DNA from: DASWOJ01 sp964242325
Lineage (GTDB): Bacteria; Pseudomonadota; Alphaproteobacteria; Acetobacterales; Acetobacteraceae
Direction: 5' to 3'
Length of the DNA: 31,606 bases
Assembly: GCA_964242325.1 (NCBI GenBank)
Contig: CAXTCI010000043.1
Span: 1-31,606, forward strand
The notes below the pieces were generated by a model. The model was given only the letters and a program-made list of their open reading frames with translations, did no database searches and had not been told where the DNA came from. Positions 1 through 8,316 of the stretch are shown piece by piece; the first letter of the stretch is position 1; every line of letters begins with the position of its first letter. Made by a program: the position numbers and the translations under genes.

Positions 1-42
1 GAAGCGGTGCTGGCCCGGACTTTGGACCTGCTGGGGCTGTAG
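1..42 (+). CDS. 3' end of an unidentified upstream gene (partial)
   Basis: The first 14 codons read in frame as EAVLARTLDLLGL and end in TAG at 40-42. The rest lies outside the window, so the product cannot be named. It is inferred to be coding only because an open frame with typical GC-rich third positions runs from base 1 to a stop. The next gene starts 61 bases later with its own ribosome binding site. Confidence 0.4.
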   Translation, partial: EAVLARTLDLLGL

Positions 43-76
43 CGGGATTTCCCGGTCGGGCTCCCTGCCTTATGTT

Positions 77-95
77 CCGGAGGGTAACCTTCCGG
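77..95. promoter_or_regulatory. Imperfect palindrome overlapping the catalase ribosome binding site
   Basis: CCGGAGGGTAACCTTCCGG reads nearly the same on both strands, with one mismatched pair apart from the centre. The octamer TTCCGGAG occurs twice, at 75-82 and 90-97. The second copy supplies the GGAG of the ribosome binding site, 6 bases before the ATG at 104. It could be a repressor operator or an RNA hairpin that covers the binding site. No regulator gene is visible nearby. Confidence 0.35.
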
Positions 96-103
96 AGTAT
101 CCG

Positions 104-1096
104 ATGCCTCCTCTCCGCACCGCCGTCGTCCTTGCCGCCACCCTCGCCACGGGAGCGCCCGCGTTGGCGCAGACGCCGGCCGCCCCGGCCAGCACCGCCG
201 TGCAGACCGTTGACGTGATGAACAAGCTGTGGGGCCGCCATCCCGGCCTGCGCGCCAACCACGCCCAGGGCGTGGTGGTGGAGGGCAGCTTCACCCCTAC
301 GCCAGAAGCCGCCGGGTTGAGCAGCGCCGCCATCTTCGCCGGCAAGCCGGTGCCGGTCACCGTTCGATTCTCCGACGCGACGGGCTTGCCGGACCTAGCG
401 GACGGCGCCGACGCCGCCAACCCGCACGGCATGGCGATCCGTTTCCGGCCCGAAGGCGCGACCTACGTGGACGTGGTGATGGTCTCCCTGCCCTACTTCC
501 CCGTCGCCACCGGGGAAGAGTTCCTGCAACTGCTGCAAGCCGCCTCCGAGAGCGGCCCCGACGCGCCGCATCCCACCAAAATTGAGCAGTTCATCGCCGC
601 CCATCCCGCCGCCGCCAAGGCCGGCGCCGACGTCCGTACGCCGACCAGCTTCGCGCGGGAAACCTTCAACGGCGTGGACGCCTTCATCTTCGTGAACGCC
701 AAGGGTGAGCGTCAGCCCTTCCGCTTCCAGTTCCAGCCGGTTGCCGGCGCCGAGCACCTGGACAAGGACGTTGCCGCCAAGCGGCCGCCTGACTTCCTGC
801 GGACCGAGCTGCCGGAGCGGCTGAAGACGGAGAAGGTGGAGTTCCGGATCATGGCGCAGCTTGCCAACCCTGGCGATCAAACCAAGGACCCGACCCAGCC
901 CTGGCCGACCGACCGCCGGATGGTCAACCTGGGCACCTTGACCCTGACCGGCGCCGTGGCGGACCAGGCCCAGGCGCAGAAGGGCCTGCGCTTCCTGCCC
1001 AACCACCTGCAGCCCGGCATCGAGGTGTCGGACGATCCGCTGATTGACGCACGGGTGCGCTCCTACGTGATCTCGTTCGGGCGGCGTTCGCAGTAG
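104..1096 (+). CDS. Periplasmic catalase-family haem protein (SrpA-like catalase-related peroxidase)
   Basis: This 330-residue protein belongs to the short, single-domain catalase-related family. Residues 1-22 form a signal peptide ending ALAQ, so export to the periplasm is expected. The catalase core is visible. GLRANHAQG near residue 53 carries the distal-side histidine in the position of the usual HAKG motif. A central block follows around residues 185-200 (FNGVDAFIFVNAKG). The C-terminal RVRSYVISFGRR contains Tyr321, the likely proximal haem ligand by analogy with the family. It is much shorter than a classical catalase (about 480 residues or more) and lacks the wrapping arm and C-terminal domain, so organic peroxide turnover is as likely as H2O2 dismutation. 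The ATG at 104 is preceded by GGAG with 6-base spacing. A family 1 palindromic repeat begins just after the stop. Confidence 0.82.
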   Translation: MPPLRTAVVLAATLATGAPALAQTPAAPASTAVQTVDVMNKLWGRHPGLRANHAQGVVVEGSFTPTPEAAGLSSAAIFAGKPVPVTVRFSDATGLPDLADGADAANPHGMAIRFRPEGATYVDVVMVSLPYFPVATGEEFLQLLQAASESGPDAPHPTKIEQFIAAHPAAAKAGADVRTPTSFARETFNGVDAFIFVNAKGERQPFRFQFQPVAGAEHLDKDVAAKRPPDFLRTELPERLKTEKVEFRIMAQLANPGDQTKDPTQPWPTDRRMVNLGTLTLTGAVADQAQAQKGLRFLPNHLQPGIEVSDDPLIDARVRSYVISFGRRSQ

Positions 1097-1106
1097 GGGG
1101 ACACTC

Positions 1107-1250
1107 TGCTCCCTCTCTCTCCGGGAGAGGGTCGGGGTGAGGGAAGCCCAGCAGCACCAGCCAGCAATGTTGGAGTCGCCGGCCCTAACGGTCAGTGGCC
1201 ATGCTTGCGGCTTCCCTCACCCCAACCCTCTCCCAGAGGGAAAGGGAGAA
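1107..1250. repeat. Family 1 palindromic repeat, copy A
   Basis: The left arm (1107-1143) and right arm (1213-1250) are inverted copies of each other. Each arm contains a hairpin of the form CCCTCTCCC / GGGAGAGGG (imperfect in this copy), followed inward by GTGAGGG or its complement. About 70 bases of core separate the arms. It lies between the catalase gene and purH, and an artificial N-terminal extension of the purH frame runs through it. The same arrangement recurs at 10963-11116, 25766-25910 and 30564-30714. Confidence 0.8.
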
Positions 1251-1322
1251 GAAAGCGCCTTTGCTCTGGTTCTCCGTCAAACCCCCTTGGACCCCGGCCC
1301 CCGCGGGGCTATGCGGGAAGGC

Positions 1323-2888
1323 ATGACCTACCTTGCGATCCGCCGTGCCCTGATCTCGGTGTCCGACAAATCCGGGCTGATCCCCCTGGCCCAAGCCCTT
1401 GCCGCGCACGGCGCCGAAATCCTGTCTACCGGCGGCAGCGCCCGCGCCCTGCGCGACGCCGGCGTGCCGGTGCGGGAGGTCGCGGACCATACTGGCTTCC
1501 CCGAAATCCTGGACGGCCGGGTGAAGACCCTGGTGCCGCAAATCCATGGCGGCATCCTCGGCCGCCGTGACCTGCCGGAGCACCTGGACCAGATGGACCG
1601 GCACGGCATCGCGCCGATCGACCTGGTCTGCGTGAACCTCTACCCCTTCGAAGCTACCGTCGCTGCCGGCGCCCCGCCCGACGAGTGCGTGGAGAACATA
1701 GACATCGGCGGCCCCGCCCTGATCCGCGCCGCCGCCAAGAACTACGACGGCGTGGCGGTCTTGACCGACCCAGCCCAATACCCGGACTTGCTGGCCGAAT
1801 TGGCCAAGGGCGGCACCACCCAAGCCCTACGCCTGCGCCTGGCTGGCGAGGCCTATGCCCGCACCGCCGCCTACGACGCCGCCATCGCCGCCTGGTTCGC
1901 GCGGGATGCGGCCCTGCCGCCGCGCATGACCCTGTCCGGCACGCGGCGCCAATCCCTCCGCTACGGTGAGAACCCGCATCAGCAGGCGGCCTTCTACGTG
2001 AACGGCGACCCCCGCCCCGGCATCGCCACCGCCGCCCAGGTCCAGGGTAAGGAGCTGTCGTACAACAACCTGAACGACACCGACGCCGCCTATGAAGCCG
2101 TCGCCGAGTTCGATGATCCCGCGGTCGTCATCGTCAAGCACGCCAACCCCTGCGGCGTCGCCGTCGCTGCCACGACAGTCGAGGCTTGGGACCTGGCGCT
2201 GCGCTGCGACCCGGTCAGCGCCTTCGGCGGCATCGTGGCGCTGAACCGCACGCTGGACGGTCCCACCGCCGAGCGGATCGCGGCGATCTTCACCGAGGTC
2301 ATCATCGCACCCGACGCAAACGACGACGCCCGGGTAATCCTGGCGCGCAAGAAGAACCTGCGTCTGCTGCTGGCGGGCGGGATGCCGGACCCAGGGGCGC
2401 CGGGCACGGTCGTGCGCAGCGTGGCCGGCGGCTTCCTGGCGCAATCACGCGACGCCCGCCGCCTGACGCCCGCCGACCTGCGCTGCGTGACCCGGCGCTC
2501 GCCCACCGCGGCGGAACTGGCGGACCTGATGTTCGCCTTCCGGGTGTGCAAGCACGTGAAGTCCAACGCCATCGTCTATGCCCATGGCGGCGCCACTACG
2601 GGCATCGGCGCCGGGCAGATGAGCCGTGTGGACAGCGCCCGCATCGCCGCCTGGAAAGGTGCCGAGGCCGCCCGCGCCGCCGGGCTGCCGGCGCCGCTGA
2701 CGGAGGGATCGGTGGTGGCGTCGGACGCCTTCTTCCCGTTCGCGGACGGCTTGCAGGCCGCGGTGGCGGCCGGCGCCACGGCCGTCATCCAGCCCGGCGG
2801 CTCCATGCGGGACGCCGAGGTGGTCGCGGCGGCGGACGCGGCGGGGGTGGCGATGATGCTGACGGGGGTGCGCCACTTCCGGCATTGA
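1323..2888 (+). CDS. purH: Bifunctional AICAR formyltransferase / IMP cyclohydrolase
   Basis: PurH catalyses the last two steps of IMP synthesis in the cytoplasm: formylation of AICAR, then ring closure to IMP. The N-terminal MGS-type cyclohydrolase domain shows ISVSDKSGL, STGGSARAL and GRVKTLVPQIHGGIL. The C-terminal transformylase domain shows RYGENPHQQAAFY, the catalytic KHANPCGVA, SAFGGIVALNR, KSNAIVYA and DAFFPFADGL. At 521 residues it is close to the usual length of about 520-530. The open frame extends upstream to 1137, but that part is a palindromic repeat. ATGs at 1311 and 1323 are the realistic starts. I chose 1323 (MTYLAIRRALISVSDK) because homologues begin close to the IRRAL segment. 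GGAAGG sits almost against this ATG, so 1311 remains possible. Confidence 0.96.
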   Translation: MTYLAIRRALISVSDKSGLIPLAQALAAHGAEILSTGGSARALRDAGVPVREVADHTGFPEILDGRVKTLVPQIHGGILGRRDLPEHLDQMDRHGIAPIDLVCVNLYPFEATVAAGAPPDECVENIDIGGPALIRAAAKNYDGVAVLTDPAQYPDLLAELAKGGTTQALRLRLAGEAYARTAAYDAAIAAWFARDAALPPRMTLSGTRRQSLRYGENPHQQAAFYVNGDPRPGIATAAQVQGKELSYNNLNDTDAAYEAVAEFDDPAVVIVKHANPCGVAVAATTVEAWDLALRCDPVSAFGGIVALNRTLDGPTAERIAAIFTEVIIAPDANDDARVILARKKNLRLLLAGGMPDPGAPGTVVRSVAGGFLAQSRDARRLTPADLRCVTRRSPTAAELADLMFAFRVCKHVKSNAIVYAHGGATTGIGAGQMSRVDSARIAAWKGAEAARAAGLPAPLTEGSVVASDAFFPFADGLQAAVAAGATAVIQPGGSMRDAEVVAAADAAGVAMMLTGVRHFRH

Positions 2889-2894
2889 GGCTTG

Positions 2895-2993
2895 GCCGGC
2901 GGCGCAACCCGCTTGCGGCATGGCAGTCCAGGGAACGGGAGCGCCGTGCTGACTGGCCCTGGACTGCTTCGTTGCGGCCGGCCTCGCGACCAC
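2895..2993. repeat. Family 2 palindromic repeat, copy 1
   Basis: GCAGTCCAGGG (2923-2933) and CCCTGGACTGC (2957-2967) form a perfect 11-base inverted repeat around a 23-base loop. The flanks extend the symmetry imperfectly, with GCTTGCGGC on the left and GTTGCGGCCGGCCTCGCGA on the right. It fills the gap between the convergent purH and hpnH genes, and its RNA hairpin could serve as a transcript end in both directions. Related copies lie at 7548-7632, 23866-23964 and 30455-30558. Confidence 0.65.
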
Positions 2994-3042
2994 GCGCTGG
3001 ATTAGGACGGACGGCTCTTACGGAGCAAACGCAGGCGGACGC

Positions 3043-4191
3043 TCAGTCCGCCGCGTCGGCCACCTGCGGCTTGCCGGGCTTGGCGTGCTTCAGCTCCGCC
3101 ATCTTGTCCTGAACGTGGCGGCTGAACACGTAGTCCGCCGGACGCTGCTTGGACAGGTCGATCTCCGGCGCCATCGGACCCGTCAGCTTCGGCCCGCGCA
3201 ACGCCGTCATCATCGTCTTCACCGGCGACTTCACCGCATCCATGACGGCCGTGCTCTCATAGCCCGAGTGGACCATACAATCCGCGCACTTCTCGTAGTT
3301 GCCGGTGCCGTACTTATCCCAATCGGTGCTGTCCATCAGCTCCTTGTAGGTCTTGGTGTAGCCCTCGCCGAGCAGGTAGCAGGGCCGCTGCCAGCCGAAC
3401 ACGTTGCGCGTCGGCTTGCCCCAGGGGGTGCAGGTGTAGTTCTCGTTGCCCGCCAGGAAGCTCATGAACAGCGGCGATTGGGTGAACTTCCACTTCCTGC
3501 CGCGGCCATAGGTCAGGATGTCGCGGAACAACTGCTTGGTCTTTTGCCGCGACAGGAAGTGCGTCTGGTCCGGCGCCCGCTCATACGCATAGCCCGGCGA
3601 GGTCATGATCCCGTCCACGCCCATCGCCATCACGTCGTCGAAGAACTTGCCCACGCGCTCCGCCTGCGCCCCATCGAACAGGGTGCAGTTGATGCTGACG
3701 CGGAAGCCCCGGCGCTTCGCCTCCTTGATGGCGGCGACGGCGCGGTCGTAGGTGCCTTCTTGGCTCACTGCCCGGTCGTGCATCTCCCGGTCACCGTCCA
3801 GGTGCACATCCCAGGAGAAGTCCGGATGCGGCGTGTAGTCGTCCATCTTCTTCTCAAGCAGCAGCGCGTTGGTGCAGAGGTAGATGAACTTCTTCCGCGC
3901 CAGCAGGCCGCGGACGATCTCCGGCATCTCCTTGTGCAGCAGCGGCTCGCCGCCGGCGATGCTGACGACGGGGGCGCCGCACTCGTCGGCGGCCGCCAAG
4001 GCGTCGGCAACCGACAGGCGCTGGTTCAGGATCGGCGCGGGATAATCAATCTTTCCGCAGCCGGAGCACGCCAGGTTGCAGCGGAACAGCGGCTCCAGCA
4101 TCAGCACCAGCGGATAGCGCTTGCGGCCCAGCATGTGCTGCTTGACCACGTAGGCGCCCACGCGCGCCACTTGCCTCATTGGAACAGACAT
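3043..4191 (-). CDS. hpnH: Hopanoid biosynthesis radical SAM protein HpnH (adenosylhopane synthase)
   Basis: HpnH joins the 5'-deoxyadenosyl radical from S-adenosylmethionine to diploptene, giving adenosylhopane. This is the first step in building the polar side chain of extended hopanoids. The 382-residue protein shows the radical SAM cluster motif with Cys38, Cys42 and Cys45 (FRCNLACSGC), followed by a glycine-rich SIAGGEPLLH segment. Later cysteines occur in CTPWG, CYLLGEG and EKCADCMVHSG, typical of the family's extended C-terminal region. The start is supported by AAGGAG six bases upstream of the ATG. It lies 16 bases downstream of ispH on the same strand, so the two almost certainly form one operon. 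The amphipathic N-terminus (VARVGAYVVKQHMLG) may contact the membrane. Confidence 0.95.
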   Translation of the reverse strand: MSVPMRQVARVGAYVVKQHMLGRKRYPLVLMLEPLFRCNLACSGCGKIDYPAPILNQRLSVADALAAADECGAPVVSIAGGEPLLHKEMPEIVRGLLARKKFIYLCTNALLLEKKMDDYTPHPDFSWDVHLDGDREMHDRAVSQEGTYDRAVAAIKEAKRRGFRVSINCTLFDGAQAERVGKFFDDVMAMGVDGIMTSPGYAYERAPDQTHFLSRQKTKQLFRDILTYGRGRKWKFTQSPLFMSFLAGNENYTCTPWGKPTRNVFGWQRPCYLLGEGYTKTYKELMDSTDWDKYGTGNYEKCADCMVHSGYESTAVMDAVKSPVKTMMTALRGPKLTGPMAPEIDLSKQRPADYVFSRHVQDKMAELKHAKPGKPQVADAAD

Positions 4192-4207
4192 ATTTGACTC
4201 CTTCGGC

Positions 4208-5131
4208 CTAGCTCAGCTCGGCCGGAAACTTGAACTTCACGTCTTCAGCAACGCCGGGCAACGTGGACACTTGCACGTCCCGCATCTGCCGCAGCCCGTC
4301 CAGCACGCCCTGGACCAGCATCTCCGGCGCGCTTGCCCCAGCCGTCAGGCCCACGGACTCTACGCCCAGGAACCACTCCGGCTGCAATGCGCTCGCATCA
4401 TCAATGAGATAACTCGGCTTTCCCAACTCCTGCCCGATCTCCCGCAGCCGGTTGCTATTGCTGCTGTTGCGGGAGCCGACGACCAGGATCACGTCCACTT
4501 GCTTCGCTAGATCGTGAACGGCCTGCTGCCGGTTTTGCGTCGCGTAACAGATGTCGCGCACGTCCGGCCCCACGATGGCGGGAAAACGGCTTTTCAGCGC
4601 GCTGATGATGCCCCGGGTGTCGTCCACGGACAGAGTCGTCTGCGTCACGTAGGCCAGCCGGTCGGGGGTGCCGACTTGCAGGGTCGCCACATCGTCCACG
4701 GTCTGCACCAGGTGGACCGGGCCGGGAATCTGACCGATCGTGCCTTCGACCTCGGCATGGCCGGCATGCCCCACAAGCACAATCTCGCGATCTTGGGCAG
4801 CATAACGGCGACCTTCCTGGTGGACCTTGGCCACGAGGGGACAGGTCGCATCAATCACCGGCAAGCGACGCTCCCGGGCCAACTCTTCGACGCGCTTGGC
4901 AACGCCATGCGCGCTGAACACGGTCATGGCACCGGGCGGTATCTCGTCCAGCTCGTCCACGAATACGGCGCCACGGGTGCGCAGATCCTCGACGACATGG
5001 CGGTTATGGACGATCTCATGCCGGACATAGATTGGCGGGCCGAACTTGGCCAATGCCCGTTCCACGATTTCAATCGCCCGCTCCACGCCGGCGCAGAAAC
5101 CCCTGGGTTGGGCCAAGACGACACGCATCAT
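4208..5131 (-). CDS. ispH: 4-hydroxy-3-methylbut-2-enyl diphosphate reductase IspH
   Basis: IspH is the terminal enzyme of the MEP pathway and reduces HMBPP to IPP and DMAPP with an iron-sulfur cluster. The three cluster cysteines are visible in RGFCAGV (Cys13), DATCPLV and DICYATQNRQ. HEIVHN, GHAGHAEVEG, SSNSNRL and TAGASAPE complete the substrate pocket motifs. The protein has 307 residues from this start, normal for the family. The frame can be read from a GTG at 5146, but GGAGGT sits seven bases before the ATG at 5131, so that ATG is the better start. It heads an operon with hpnH and is divergent from dxs, which places two MEP enzymes at the head of the two hopanoid transcription units. 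Confidence 0.95.
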   Translation of the reverse strand: MMRVVLAQPRGFCAGVERAIEIVERALAKFGPPIYVRHEIVHNRHVVEDLRTRGAVFVDELDEIPPGAMTVFSAHGVAKRVEELARERRLPVIDATCPLVAKVHQEGRRYAAQDREIVLVGHAGHAEVEGTIGQIPGPVHLVQTVDDVATLQVGTPDRLAYVTQTTLSVDDTRGIISALKSRFPAIVGPDVRDICYATQNRQQAVHDLAKQVDVILVVGSRNSSNSNRLREIGQELGKPSYLIDDASALQPEWFLGVESVGLTAGASAPEMLVQGVLDGLRQMRDVQVSTLPGVAEDVKFKFPAELS

Positions 5132-5572
5132 CCACTCTACCTCCACGACCTGCCCTTCCCGTACCAGGCGCAGGCGCCTGGGGCAGCAACGGCCAGCCTA
5201 TCGCATCTATGCGTTTGCAGCGCCCGTGTGTGCCCTATCACCCATGACTGTGGCATGATAGCAACATCTGGGCCGCCCGAGCGCCGCGGTATGGCACAGG
5301 CTCCCCACGTTGAGTAGTGTGGCGGACCGTTACGTGGGACAGCCGGGCAAGTTGGAATGATGCCGGACAGGTTGAGATTAGTCATGCAACGGTGTCACGC
5401 CCATGTCATTGGCCGGTGTTGCCCTATTTCGGGCTTACGTGGTTCTTTCGGCCGGGACGGGTGCCGCGCCATGGACAAGCCGAGGCTGCCTGACGTGACC
5501 GGTGCAACAACTTAGACGCCGCATGGACCGGATTTTACCCGGTCGACCATGCGCGGGGAGCAGACCAGACCC
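5132..5572. other. Divergent intergenic region between ispH and dxs
   Basis: These roughly 440 bases must hold the promoters of the leftward ispH-hpnH and rightward dxs-hpn transcription units. I see no convincing sigma-70 hexamer pair and no open frame that looks real. One stem-loop stands out directly before dxs: ACCGG and CCGGT (about 5527-5543) pair across a short AT-rich loop, and flanking ATGG and CCAT can extend the stem over a bulge. It covers the first in-frame ATG (5549), which argues mildly for translation from 5573. Confidence 0.5.
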
Positions 5573-7519
5573 ATGAATGCGAGCATCCAGCTCCCAGGCC
5601 GTCCCGCCACCCCGATGCTCGACCGTGTCCAAACGCCGGCCGACTTGCGCAACTTCTCGGCCGAGCAGCTCCGACAGGTTGCCGACGAGCTGCGGGCGGA
5701 AACGGTGGATGTCGTCAGCACCACCGGGGGGCACTTAGGCGCATCGCTGGGCGTCGTGGAATTGACGGTTGCCCTGCATGCCGTATTCGATACCCCGCGC
5801 GACCGCCTGCTGTGGGACGTCGGCCACCAGGCCTACCCGCATAAGATCCTTACGGGCCGGCGCGATCGGATACGCACCCTGCGCCAGCCCGGCGGGCTTT
5901 CAGGCTTCACCCGTCGCAGTGAAAGCGAATACGACCCCTTCGGCGCGGCGCATAGCAGCACCAGCATTTCTGCCGGGCTGGGCATGGCGGTGGCGCACGA
6001 CCTGCAGGGGGTCGAGGACCGCCACGTCGTCGCAGTGATCGGCGACGGCGCCATGAGTGCGGGGATGGCCTATGAGGCCATGAACAACGCCGGCGCCCGG
6101 CGCGGCCGCCTGCTGGTGATCCTGAACGACAACGACATGAGCATTGCGCCCCCGGTGGGCGCTATGAGCGCCTACCTGTCGAGGCTGATGAGCAGCCGGT
6201 CTTTTCTGAACCTGCGCGACCTCGCGGCCCGCATGGCCAAGCACTTCCCCCGCGGGCTGGAGCGTACGGCGCGGCGGGCGGAGGAGTATGCCCGCGGCAT
6301 CCTGACCGGCGGGACGCTGTTCGAGGAGATGGGCTTCTACTACGTCGGTCCGATTGACGGCCACAATCTGGACCACCTGCTGCCGGTGCTGCGCAACCTG
6401 CGCGAGGCGGAGGAAGCCGGGCCGGTCCTGTTGCACGTCATTACCAAGAAGGGCCACGGCTACGCCCCGGCGGAAGCGTCGCCTGACAAGTATCATGGCG
6501 TCAGCAAGTTCAACGTCATTACCGGGGAACAGGCCAAGGCGCCGCCCGGCCCGCCGCAATACACCCGGGTCTTCGCCGATGCGCTGATCGCCGAGGCCGA
6601 AGCCGACTCCCGCATCGTCGCCATCACCGCCGCCATGCCAAGCGGCACCGGGCTGGACCGCTTCGCCAAGCGCTTCCCCGAACGCACCTTCGACGTGGGC
6701 ATCGCCGAGCAGCACGCGGTGACCTTCGCCGCCGGCATGGCTACGGAGGGCATGAAGCCCTTCTGCGCCATCTACAGCACATTCCTGCAGCGGGGCTACG
6801 ACCAGGTCGTGCACGACGTGGTGCTGCAGCATCTTCCCGTCCGCTTCGGCATAGACCGGGCGGGCCTGGTGGGCGCGGACGGCGCGACCCATGCCGGCAG
6901 CTTCGACCTCGCCTACCTCGGCTGCCTGCCTGGCATCGTGCTGATGGCGCCCTCTGACGAGGTCGAGCTGATGGACATGGTTGCCACCTCGGCCATCATA
7001 GACGACCAGCCCAGCGCCATCCGCTATCCGCGCGGCGAGAGCACTGGGCTGGAGCTGCCGGCACGCGGCACTCCGCTGGCCATCGGGCGCGGGCGCATCC
7101 TGCGGGAAGGCTCGTCGGTCGCCATCCTTAGCCTCGGCACCCGGCTCGCCGACAGCCTTCGCGCTGCGGATGAGCTGCAAGCGCGCGGTTTGTCCACCAC
7201 CGTTGCCGACGCCCGCTTTGCCAAGCCGTTCGACACCGCAATGGTCGAGCAGTTGGCCCGGCATCATGCAGTCTTGGTCGTCGTGGAGGAAGGCAGCATC
7301 GGCGGCTTCGGCGCGCATGTCCTGCAGCACCTAGCGATGCGCGGCCTGCTGGACGGCGGCGTGAAGGTCCGCAGCATGACGCTGCCGGACTACTTCATAG
7401 ATCACAACACCCCTGCAGCGCAGATCGTCGAGGCGAAGCTGGGCGCCAAGGACATTGTGGCCACGGTCATGAACGCGCTGGGCCAGCAGGGCGTGGGGCT
7501 TGGGGCGGATGCGGGATGA
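5573..7519 (+). CDS. dxs: 1-deoxy-D-xylulose-5-phosphate synthase
   Basis: Dxs condenses pyruvate and glyceraldehyde-3-phosphate with thiamine diphosphate to give DXP, the entry step of the MEP isoprenoid pathway. Visible motifs include GGHLGASLGVVELTVALH (His54), WDVGHQAY (His85), AHSSTSISAGLG and the ThDP/Mg-binding GDGAMSAGMAYEAMNNAG. The general-base region is DVGIAEQHAVTFAAGMA. The transketolase C-terminal domain ends with VVEEGSIGGFGAHVLQ. Most homologues read GHSSTS where this one has AHSSTS. Of the possible starts, 5573 is preceded by GGGGAG at a long 12-base spacing, while 5549 and 5615 are alternatives. It leads the dxs-hpnM-hpnI-hpnJ-hpnK series and probably boosts precursor supply for hopanoids. 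Confidence 0.95.
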   Translation: MNASIQLPGRPATPMLDRVQTPADLRNFSAEQLRQVADELRAETVDVVSTTGGHLGASLGVVELTVALHAVFDTPRDRLLWDVGHQAYPHKILTGRRDRIRTLRQPGGLSGFTRRSESEYDPFGAAHSSTSISAGLGMAVAHDLQGVEDRHVVAVIGDGAMSAGMAYEAMNNAGARRGRLLVILNDNDMSIAPPVGAMSAYLSRLMSSRSFLNLRDLAARMAKHFPRGLERTARRAEEYARGILTGGTLFEEMGFYYVGPIDGHNLDHLLPVLRNLREAEEAGPVLLHVITKKGHGYAPAEASPDKYHGVSKFNVITGEQAKAPPGPPQYTRVFADALIAEAEADSRIVAITAAMPSGTGLDRFAKRFPERTFDVGIAEQHAVTFAAGMATEGMKPFCAIYSTFLQRGYDQVVHDVVLQHLPVRFGIDRAGLVGADGATHAGSFDLAYLGCLPGIVLMAPSDEVELMDMVATSAIIDDQPSAIRYPRGESTGLELPARGTPLAIGRGRILREGSSVAILSLGTRLADSLRAADELQARGLSTTVADARFAKPFDTAMVEQLARHHAVLVVVEEGSIGGFGAHVLQHLAMRGLLDGGVKVRSMTLPDYFIDHNTPAAQIVEAKLGAKDIVATVMNALGQQGVGLGADAG

Positions 7520-7547
7520 TGAAACTACATGCCGCTTTCAGCGCTCG

Positions 7548-7632
7548 ATCGCTCTTGCGAGCGGCTGGCGATGGAGCAAGCCAAGGTGGCGATGTCCGCC
7601 CCTGGATCATCGCGCCGCAAGCGGCTCGCACC
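7548..7632. repeat. Probable diverged family 2 palindromic repeat, copy 2
   Basis: TTGCGAGCGGCTGGCG (from 7555) and CGCCGCAAGCGGCTCGCA (ending 7630) are imperfect inverted copies. GCCAAGG and CCTGGATCATCGC form the inner part. The layout matches the better copies at 2895 and 23866. It lies in the gap between dxs and the likely hpnM start, inside an open frame that would otherwise extend hpnM upstream. Confidence 0.45.
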
Positions 7633-7662
7633 GACAGCACGTTGACGCAAGGGTCCAAGCGG

Positions 7663-8289
7663 ATGCCGGTTGAACGGATGCGCTTGTCCCGCCGTGGTGC
7701 CCTGCTTGCGGCGTTGCTGGTTCCTTTGGCGGCGCGGGCTGCCGATCCCGATGCGGCGGCGCCGATTGCGGCGCTGAATGCCGGGCTGATCCAGGCGATG
7801 CGCTCCGGCAAGGCCACGCCGTTTCCGCAGCGCTTCGCGGCGCTGTCCCCCTTGGTGGACCGCGCCTTCGACCTGGGCGCGACCCTGCAGACCGTGGTGG
7901 GGCCGCGCTGGGCCGGGCTGCCGCCGGCGCAGCAGTCGCAGTTACTGGACGTATTCCGCCGCTACACCGTTGCCACCTACGTCGCCAACTTCGACAGCTT
8001 CAGCGGCGAGAAGCTGGACGTGCTGCCGGACAGCCGCAGCATCGGCGCCGACCAGGTAGTGGCGACGCAGATCGTGCCCGCCGGCGGGACGCCGACACGG
8101 ATTGACTACGTGATGCGCCGCGGACCCTCGGGATGGAAGGCAGTGGACGTCTACCTGAACGCCACCATCAGCCAGGCCGCGGTACAACGGTCAGACTTCC
8201 GCTCGTTGCTCAGCGCAGGAGACGCCGGGGCGCTGATCGCCAGCTTGAAGCGTAAGATCGCCGACCTGTCCGGCGGAACCCTGTCTTGA
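7663..8289 (+). CDS. hpnM: Hopanoid-associated MlaC/Ttg2-like periplasmic protein HpnM
   Basis: HpnM is the hopanoid-cluster member of the MlaC/Ttg2D family, periplasmic carriers that shuttle lipids between inner and outer membranes. It may therefore help move hopanoids or maintain envelope lipid asymmetry. The N-terminus (RLSRRGALLAALLVPLAARAADP) is a signal peptide with a twin-arginine-like SRRGALL motif. The mature part has the family pattern, with FPQRFAALSPLVDRAFDL, LQTVVGPRWAGLPPAQQ, LLDVFRRYTVATYVANFDSFSGE and an RIDYVMRRGPSGWKAVDVYLNA strand region. The frame is open from an ATG at 7516 that overlaps the dxs stop, but that extension is a repeat and gives no signal peptide. ATGs at 7663 and 7678 are the realistic starts. 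Confidence 0.88.
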   Translation: MPVERMRLSRRGALLAALLVPLAARAADPDAAAPIAALNAGLIQAMRSGKATPFPQRFAALSPLVDRAFDLGATLQTVVGPRWAGLPPAQQSQLLDVFRRYTVATYVANFDSFSGEKLDVLPDSRSIGADQVVATQIVPAGGTPTRIDYVMRRGPSGWKAVDVYLNATISQAAVQRSDFRSLLSAGDAGALIASLKRKIADLSGGTLS

Positions 8290-8316
8290 CTCCCGCTTGC
8301 TGATCCGGAGCATCGC

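Noticed and set aside
1137..1322. N-terminal extension of purH
   Set aside because: It translates family 1 repeat DNA and has no counterpart in PurH, which begins near the IRRALISVSDK segment.
3085..4197. Long open frame antisense to hpnH, and similar antisense frames opposite dxs, hpnN, the M20 gene and the livK-like gene
   Set aside because: They mirror strong genes with recognisable motifs, their translations are Arg/His/Gly-rich without domains, and long antisense frames are expected at this GC content.
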